A DNA stretch of 64,000 nt from Xanthocytophaga agilis (GTDB lineage Bacteria > Bacteroidota > Bacteroidia > Cytophagales > 172606-1): assembly GCF_030068605.1 (NCBI RefSeq), contig NZ_JASJOU010000009.1, forward strand, positions 62,001 through 126,000, given 5' to 3'. Every line of letters starts with the position of its first letter. Within the stretch, counting starts at the first letter, position 1. Positions 59,222 through 64,000 of the stretch are shown here, piece after piece. The notes under the pieces were generated by a model. That model was given only the letters and a program-made list of their open reading frames with translations. It did not search any database and was not told where the DNA came from. Made by a program: the position numbers and the translations under genes.

Positions 59222-60073
59222 ATGAAAAAAAGTTTATTTCTAACCATCTTCCTTTGCATCCTTACTCTTTACGCTAACGCACAAACAAAATCTATCTTTA
59301 AAGATGCAGTTCCCCGAAAAGGAAGGATTTTCGGCTACTGGGGCTGGAACTGGGCGGCTTATACAAAAAGCAATATCCACTTTAGTGGTTCAGGTTATAA
59401 TTTTACACTGGACAAAGTAGTAGCTCATGACCGTCCTACTCCTTTTGATGTGAAAGAATATTTTGATCCAGCCTCATTTACAGTTCCTCAATATGATTAC
59501 CGCATTGGTTATTTTATATCCAATCAGTGGAGTATATCTGTAGGTTTTGACCATATGAAATATGTTATGGATCAGAACCAGATCGTAAATATTACAGGAT
59601 CTATTGCAGGCCAGGATCCTAAATTTAACGGAACATATACTAATCAACCTATTCAGTTGACTGACGATTTCCTGACATTTGAGCACACAGATGGACTAAA
59701 TTACATCAATGCAGAACTGAGTCATTATCGCAGATTAAGTTCATCCAAAAATGGTAAAGTGTCTATTGATCTGGTAAATGGATTGGGTGCGGGCATAATG
59801 ATTCCTAAAACAAATGTGAAGCTGTTTAATTATGACCGTAATGATCAATGGCATGTTTCAGGATTTGGGTTATCTACTAATCTGGGCTTAAGCTTCAACT
59901 TTCATGGAGTCTTTCTGATGCCGCAGCTTAAAGGAGGATTGATTAGTATGCCTAATGTAATTACTACAGCCAATCACAGAGTGGATAAAGCAGGTCATCA
60001 CTTCTTCTTTCTAGAGAAATCTATATTATTTGGATTTGCTATTCCTCTCAAATCTATTCTTCAGAAAAGTTAA
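59222..60073 (+). CDS. Outer-membrane beta-barrel protein, function unknown
   Basis: A 283-residue exported protein with signal peptide 1-21 (ANA-Q). The mature part alternates hydrophobic and polar residues as in small beta-barrels: FGYWGWNWAAYTKSNIHF, YRIGYFISNQWSISVGFDHMKYVM, GKVSIDLVNGLGAGIMIP, GLSTNLGLSFNFHGVFLMPQLKGGLI. The start region RGRIFGYWGWNWAAYTKSNIHFSG is found, from memory, in a Bacteroidota family of unassigned outer-membrane proteins. The ending ILFGFAIPLKSILQKS is not the classical terminal Phe. No enzymatic motif is seen. A strong terminator follows. Confidence 0.75.
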   Translation: MKKSLFLTIFLCILTLYANAQTKSIFKDAVPRKGRIFGYWGWNWAAYTKSNIHFSGSGYNFTLDKVVAHDRPTPFDVKEYFDPASFTVPQYDYRIGYFISNQWSISVGFDHMKYVMDQNQIVNITGSIAGQDPKFNGTYTNQPIQLTDDFLTFEHTDGLNYINAELSHYRRLSSSKNGKVSIDLVNGLGAGIMIPKTNVKLFNYDRNDQWHVSGFGLSTNLGLSFNFHGVFLMPQLKGGLISMPNVITTANHRVDKAGHHFFFLEKSILFGFAIPLKSILQKS

Positions 60074-60099
60074 AAACCAATATAGTATTCTATTGACTA

Positions 60100-60140
60100 C
60101 TAAAAAAGGTGAGAATCTTACTAATTCTCACCTTTTTTAG
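60100..60140 (+). terminator. Terminator after the beta-barrel gene
   Basis: 17-bp perfect stem: 60100-60116 with 60124-60140, loop of 7, A- and T-rich flanks, so it can act in both directions. Confidence 0.88.
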
Positions 60141-60302
60141 TCTCCATCTTTCCACTTTTTTTGATTTCCTACTTTTTTTTCAAAAAAAATCTATCTCCTG
60201 AGTCATAAAATTGTCCTGTACTTTTGGGGCTCAAGACCGGCTAAAATATAACTATACAAATAAATCATACTCGACAAAAACTAATTTTAATCCCATCGTC
60301 AA

Positions 60303-60462
60303 ATTAGATTAATACAATAAACATAAAATAACTTGTACTCTCCCAATAAAACCATTGTAAAAAATCAGGCATCTCTATACAATCTAACAAATCAAAAAAC
60401 GCTTAAAAAAAGCAATATAAAGCATATAACATTCACACCACATTAGAATAATACAATAAACA
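60303..60462. repeat. Direct repeat pair of 21 bp (60303-60323 and 60442-60462)
   Basis: ATTAGA-T/A-TAATACAATAAACA occurs twice, 139 bp apart, with one difference. Both lie in AT-rich DNA upstream of the small membrane-protein gene and could be binding sites or remnants of a duplication. The rest of 60141-60496 has no gene visible. Confidence 0.5.
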
Positions 60463-60496
60463 AAGACTTTACAACTTAAAATAATCTTACATCTAT

Positions 60497-60527
60497 TTTG
60501 AAATTAGTCAAACACATTATAATTTTG
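60497..60527 (+). promoter_or_regulatory. Consensus promoter of the 49-aa membrane-protein gene
   Basis: TTTG (60497-60500), 19-nt spacer, TAATTTTG (60520-60527), an exact match to the Bacteroidota consensus. The leader to the ATG would be about 95 nt. Confidence 0.75.
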
Positions 60528-60627
60528 CATTATCAAAACAGGAAAGCAAAAATTGAACTTTTTCAATTACGCTCTAGTTAAATAATTAGAAACTTTAATC
60601 ATTTATCACAATAACTTTATTCCAATT

Positions 60628-60777
60628 ATGGAAGCTGTTTTAACCGTATTATTCTTGCTGGTATCTGTAGTAGCTATTGACGCCATCACATACAAGGCTA
60701 TCGATTTTAAATTGATTCTGGATGCCACTAAAAAAGCTTTGAAAAGCAAATTTTATACACAAAAAAGCCACGCATAA
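60628..60777 (+). CDS. Small membrane protein, 49 aa
   Basis: An ATG at 60628 starts a 49-codon frame: a membrane helix (residues 4-20, LTVLFLLVSVVAIDAI-like), then a basic, amphipathic tail (KKALKSKFYTQKSHA). The frame lies between an exact consensus promoter and a 12-bp terminator whose stem begins inside the last codons, so the transcript is almost entirely this gene plus its leader. That tight packing, together with a sensible membrane-plus-basic-tail sequence, makes it likely to be a real small protein. No family is recognised; small inner-membrane regulators or holin-like peptides look similar. Confidence 0.65.
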   Translation: MEAVLTVLFLLVSVVAIDAITYKAIDFKLILDATKKALKSKFYTQKSHA

Positions 60778-60793
60778 GCCACGTGGCTTTTTT
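60761..60793 (+). terminator. Terminator overlapping the end of the 49-aa gene
   Basis: AAAAAAGCCACG (60761-60772) pairs with CGTGGCTTTTTT (60782-60793), 12-bp perfect stem with the stop codon in its loop. Confidence 0.88.
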
Positions 60794-61169
60794 GTTTGCC
60801 ACAGTGAAAGCATTTCCCTATTATCAGATAGTCTATATAATCCACAATGAGCTTCTTACTAGTCTCCCTCTCTGCTAAAAACGCTACACTGCTATCAGCA
60901 GTTAAACTCTATTCTATTATCTACTAAATCAAACAATTAGATCCGGTAAATACATTTCTATTATCACCAGATATTGCCATTTTAGGCAATCATATCTAAT
61001 ACCTATAGGTAGGCACTGAATTCATATCTTCTTCATAAATTTACGAAATATCGTCACTATAGAATTCCTCTTCCGATAGTAAATAACTGGCTACCAATAC
61101 ACTACATTAATGGCATTCAATTTGAAAATAGGATAGGCAGATTTAACCCAAACCTCTTTTCATACTCAT
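60794..61169. other. Intergenic region before dps
   Basis: AT-rich DNA with a small hairpin (ATTGCC/GGCAAT near 60974-60991). No supported ORF; the dps promoter should lie in the right part, but no full consensus was found. Confidence 0.4.
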
Positions 61170-61643
61170 ATGGAAGCAACAATTGGAATTAAAGCCGACT
61201 ATCAGGCAGAAGTAGCTCATTCACTGGCAAAGATCCTGGCAGATGAATATGTATTGTACACCAAAACACGTAAAGCCCATTGGTGTGTTACAGGTCCTGA
61301 CTTTCACAGCAAACACCTGTTCTTTGAGACTCAATACACACAACTGGACGAGATTATTGATCAGGTAGCAGAACGTATCCGGACTTTGGGGCATTTTCCA
61401 CCTGCCACGTTAAAAGAATTTCTTCAGCTTACCCATCTAACAGAGCAGTCTCGTGAGAAAAATGATAGTCTTGGGTATATCCGGGAACTTCTGGCAGATC
61501 ATGAAAGTATTCTTATGCATCTGAGAGGTAATATTAATAGTTATGCCAACACACTGCGTGATGTAGGTAGCAGTGATTACATTACAGGTCTATTAGAAAC
61601 TCATGAGAAGATGGCCTGGATGCTCAGAGCTCATCTTGAGTAA
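61170..61643 (+). CDS. dps: Dps family DNA-binding ferritin-like protein
   Basis: A 157-residue Dps of family length. Ferroxidase residues lie in KAHWCVTGPDFHSKHLFFETQYTQLDEIIDQVAERI: His37, His49, Glu53, Asp64 and Glu68, the inter-subunit di-iron site. Twelve subunits should form a hollow shell that oxidises ferrous iron with peroxide and stores it, which protects DNA. The N-terminal tail is short and not Lys-rich, so DNA binding may be weak. It is monocistronic with a terminator after it. Regulation by PerR/OxyR or Fur is likely but not visible. Confidence 0.95.
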   Translation: MEATIGIKADYQAEVAHSLAKILADEYVLYTKTRKAHWCVTGPDFHSKHLFFETQYTQLDEIIDQVAERIRTLGHFPPATLKEFLQLTHLTEQSREKNDSLGYIRELLADHESILMHLRGNINSYANTLRDVGSSDYITGLLETHEKMAWMLRAHLE

Positions 61644-61670
61644 TCTCAGAATATATACTATAGGTTTACG

Positions 61671-61702
61671 TACCCTGTTGCTAGCCCGTGACAGGGTATT
61701 TT
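61671..61702 (+). terminator. Terminator after dps
   Basis: TACCCTGT (61671-61678) and ACAGGGTA (61691-61698), 8-bp stem, 12-nt loop, followed by TTTT. Confidence 0.75.
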
Positions 61703-61790
61703 GATACCATTATCTCTACCGCTATTTTAGATACTATTGCTAATAATCCAAAACTCGTAGTACTTTGTAGCAATACATGTATATAACAGG

Positions 61791-64000
61791 ATGACATATC
61801 CAGGCTCATTTCCATATTATAGAATAGTTTTGCTGATAGCCATCCTGTTAGTGACATGTAAATTTACGGCCTACACTCAGGTACCTGAAAATAGTACAGA
61901 CATACACGCAAAGTTAACCCAAAGTAGTACCAGTACAGAACAAGCTGATTTGCTGCTTGCACTGAGTTTGCACTACCTCCATAGGCCAGGAGAGCTACCA
62001 ATAGATATTGATAGTGCTCAACTCTTACTGAAACAAGCTAGTATAGTAAGTGATAAACTCAACTATATACAGGGTAAAGGCACTGTCCTATGGCTACAAG
62101 GAGAAATCTTTCATGAACAAAAACAACTGGATAAGGCAAGAAAGAAAGCCCAGGAGGCACTACTATATTCGCAAAAAAATCACCTAAAGGAGCAGGAAGC
62201 AGATTCTTATATGTCCTTAGCTTCTTTTTACACTATTGAAGGAGAAGACCTTCTGAAAAAAATCAACTATTATCGTAGCAGTGTCTTACTATTGGAATCA
62301 ACTCAACTAAGATTAAAGACTGCAAAAGCACTGGAATATCTTGGGGACCTCTACAATGTGAAGGAAGATTTTGACTCTTCATTGTTTTATCTACATAAAG
62401 CCCTTGCTACTTTTAAAGCAATCGAACACAAGAAGATTCAGGGATTATATAGCTTACTGGGTTATGTATATGGTCACAAAGGCAATCATGTACTTTCATT
62501 AAAATATGGATTGATGGCCTTAAAAGCAGCTGAAAATGATCATGATACCAGTCCCCAACTTTTCACTATTTATCATCGTATTGCACTGTCATATTATATA
62601 CTGCATAACAATGAATCTGCATACACTTTCTTTGAGAAAGCAGTAGATGTTGCTACCAGATATAAGGATACAGCTGCGATTACACAAATTAAAATTAATG
62701 AAATCACCTTTTTACGAAGAATAAAAAAGACCAAAGAGTCACTAGCCATACTGCATAAACTAGTAACAGATTATCCCTCTAAAGAATCCTCAGTAAAAAT
62801 AGCAGCATATTATACATTTGCTCAACTCTATCTGGATGAGCAAAAGCCAGCAGAAGCGGAAAAATACATAAATCAATTACTTGCTTACAGAAAGATGATG
62901 CCTGATCTGGGGACTGCGGGTCCGTTCATCTATAAAGCAACCATCCGATTTTATTTTGAAGCAACTCAATACGAAAAGACCTATGAATATCTCAATGCCT
63001 ATCATGCCTTCCTGGAAGCAAGAGAAAGTAATAAGGAACTGATGGCAGATAAGGAGTTATATTGGGCAAAAACTGATTCCTCAACAGGCAAATACCTATC
63101 TGCACTCAGACATTTTCAATTATACAAAACACTTACCGATTCTATCCATAGCGAAGAGAAAGAAAAACAACTGGCCGCATTACAACTACAATATGACCTG
63201 GACAATAAAGAAAAAGACATACAATTACTCAGAAAAGAAGGAATTATTCAGAATGCTACCATACAAAAGGAGAAGGTAACCAAAAACATCGTTATTGGAG
63301 GTTCTGTCATGCTTTTGCTGCTACTGGGATTGAGTTACAACCGATATCGGCTCAAACAACACAGCAATCTTCAACTACAAATCAAACAGGCAGAGATTAA
63401 TGAACAGAATGAGCTTTTGAAAAAACTACTGTCAGAAAAAGAATGGCTGCTCAAAGAAATCCATCACCGGGTAAAAAATAATCTCCAGATTGTAATTAGC
63501 CTGCTAAATACGCAATCGGCCTATCTCAATAATGAAGATGCCCTCCAGGCCATTCGCAACAGTCAGCACCGTATGTATGCCATGTCTCTTATTCATCAGA
63601 AGCTATATCAGTCCGAAAATATGGCTTCTATAGATATGCACTGGTATATACAGGAATTAGTATTATACATGCAGGAATGTTTCAGTATCCATAGCAAGAT
63701 TCATTTTATACTGGACACTGACTCCATTCAGATAGATGTAGTACAAGCTGTGCCATTAGGACTAATCGTAAATGAAGCTGTAACTAATACTATTAAGTAT
63801 GCATTTCCAGATCAGAAGCGTGGAGAGGTTCGAATTTCGCTTAAAACAACTAACCCGTCCCTTTGTCAGCTTACCATTAAAGACAATGGCATTGGACTTC
63901 CAGCCGGCCTCGATATAGAAAACACAGAATCTCTGGGCATGAGCCTTATGCGTGGACTGACTCAACAGTTGGGAGGAACATTTCAGGTAAATTCCCGGAA
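61791..64000 (+). CDS. TPR-containing sensor histidine kinase (HisKA_2), cut by window end
   Basis: An open frame from the ATG at 61791 runs to the window edge (736 codons visible). It begins with a signal or first membrane segment (RIVLLIAILLVTC), followed by TPR-like helices (to about 480) and a coiled coil, then a membrane helix near 500 (IVIGGSVMLLLLLGLSYNRYRLKQ). The phosphoacceptor region LLKEIHHRVKNNLQIVISLL (His558/His559) is the HisKA_2 type, followed by an HATPase with NEAVTNTIKYAFP and DNGIGLP. The last residues are the G-box region SLGMSLMRGLTQQLGG, so nearly the whole catalytic domain is present. Bacteroidota kinases of this type work with LytTR-type or other response regulators; the partner would lie beyond the window. 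Confidence 0.88.
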   Translation, partial: MTYPGSFPYYRIVLLIAILLVTCKFTAYTQVPENSTDIHAKLTQSSTSTEQADLLLALSLHYLHRPGELPIDIDSAQLLLKQASIVSDKLNYIQGKGTVLWLQGEIFHEQKQLDKARKKAQEALLYSQKNHLKEQEADSYMSLASFYTIEGEDLLKKINYYRSSVLLLESTQLRLKTAKALEYLGDLYNVKEDFDSSLFYLHKALATFKAIEHKKIQGLYSLLGYVYGHKGNHVLSLKYGLMALKAAENDHDTSPQLFTIYHRIALSYYILHNNESAYTFFEKAVDVATRYKDTAAITQIKINEITFLRRIKKTKESLAILHKLVTDYPSKESSVKIAAYYTFAQLYLDEQKPAEAEKYINQLLAYRKMMPDLGTAGPFIYKATIRFYFEATQYEKTYEYLNAYHAFLEARESNKELMADKELYWAKTDSSTGKYLSALRHFQLYKTLTDSIHSEEKEKQLAALQLQYDLDNKEKDIQLLRKEGIIQNATIQKEKVTKNIVIGGSVMLLLLLGLSYNRYRLKQHSNLQLQIKQAEINEQNELLKKLLSEKEWLLKEIHHRVKNNLQIVISLLNTQSAYLNNEDALQAIRNSQHRMYAMSLIHQKLYQSENMASIDMHWYIQELVLYMQECFSIHSKIHFILDTDSIQIDVVQAVPLGLIVNEAVTNTIKYAFPDQKRGEVRISLKTTNPSLCQLTIKDNGIGLPAGLDIENTESLGMSLMRGLTQQLGGTFQVNSR

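Noticed and set aside
60847-60927. 26-codon ORF between the 49-aa gene and dps
   Set aside because: Too short, no promoter or motif, and consistent with chance in AT-rich DNA.
1-64000. CRISPR arrays, rRNA, prophage or restriction/defence gene cluster
   Set aside because: No regularly spaced repeats, no rRNA sequence, no integrase, phage structural, Cas or restriction-modification proteins were recognised.

Overview
The window reads as a chromosome segment of a Bacteroidota bacterium, most likely order Cytophagales (lineage inferred from gene content and style, not from a marker gene). Evidence: a type IX secretion (T9SS) C-terminal sorting domain, several TonB-dependent receptors with carboxypeptidase-regulatory N-termini, HmuY, a PorE-like TPR/propeller/OmpA lipoprotein, AT-rich intergenic DNA without Shine-Dalgarno motifs, and promoters of the TTTG-N19-21-TAnnTTTG type. 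The best promoters precede tRNA-Phe, a small membrane-protein gene and a heme receptor gene.

Layout. 1-5.4 kb: regulators and lipid or redox enzymes (partial TetR, SDR, a fabF-tetR operon with a palindromic operator inside its promoter, AraC, a methyltransferase). 5.4-11.1 kb: a secreted S15-type hydrolase and a large multidomain T9SS-exported sugar-dehydrogenase-like protein. 11.2-14.6 kb: an accessory island, with two 520-bp direct repeats (2 differences) flanking a decayed IS5-type element, a methyltransferase and a polyprenyl-phosphate-type glycosyltransferase. 14.6-23.2 kb: a leftward threonine region (a Thr/Ile-rich leader peptide, dinB-like, thrA fusion, DUF559, lipoprotein, thrB) followed by two exported-protein genes; thrC is absent. 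23.3-27 kb: fdhD and an FdhF/YdeP-type molybdoenzyme with an unrelated small gene between them. 27-29.3 kb: lipoprotein, methyltransferase, glycosyltransferase.

29.7-46.8 kb: a 17-kb heme and iron acquisition cluster, all on the minus strand: heme receptor, STAS-like protein, HmuY, HmuT/U/V, a HemS-type heme protein, a Fur regulator, DUF6686-like, then three siderophore-type TonB receptors and a PepSY membrane protein. The first gene has a clear promoter flanked by two Fur-like palindromes, and hairpins stand before each of the three siderophore-type receptors and before fur. Heme or siderophore passes the outer membrane by the receptors, HmuTUV imports heme, HemS handles it in the cytoplasm, and Fur probably controls the set.

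47-64 kb: mostly core genes: a VWA membrane protein, tRNA-Phe, a membrane plus CCG-type Fe-S protein pair, a divergent CPBP protease/XRE pair, flavin reductase, a conserved Bacteroidota protein, the PorE-like lipoprotein, hemN, an outer-membrane barrel, a 49-aa membrane protein, Dps and a TPR histidine kinase cut by the window end.

The most interesting items are the Thr/Ile leader peptide upstream of dinB-thrA, the repeat-bounded island with its IS at the repeat edge, and the hairpin-punctuated iron cluster. No clearly new defence or mobile system was recognised.
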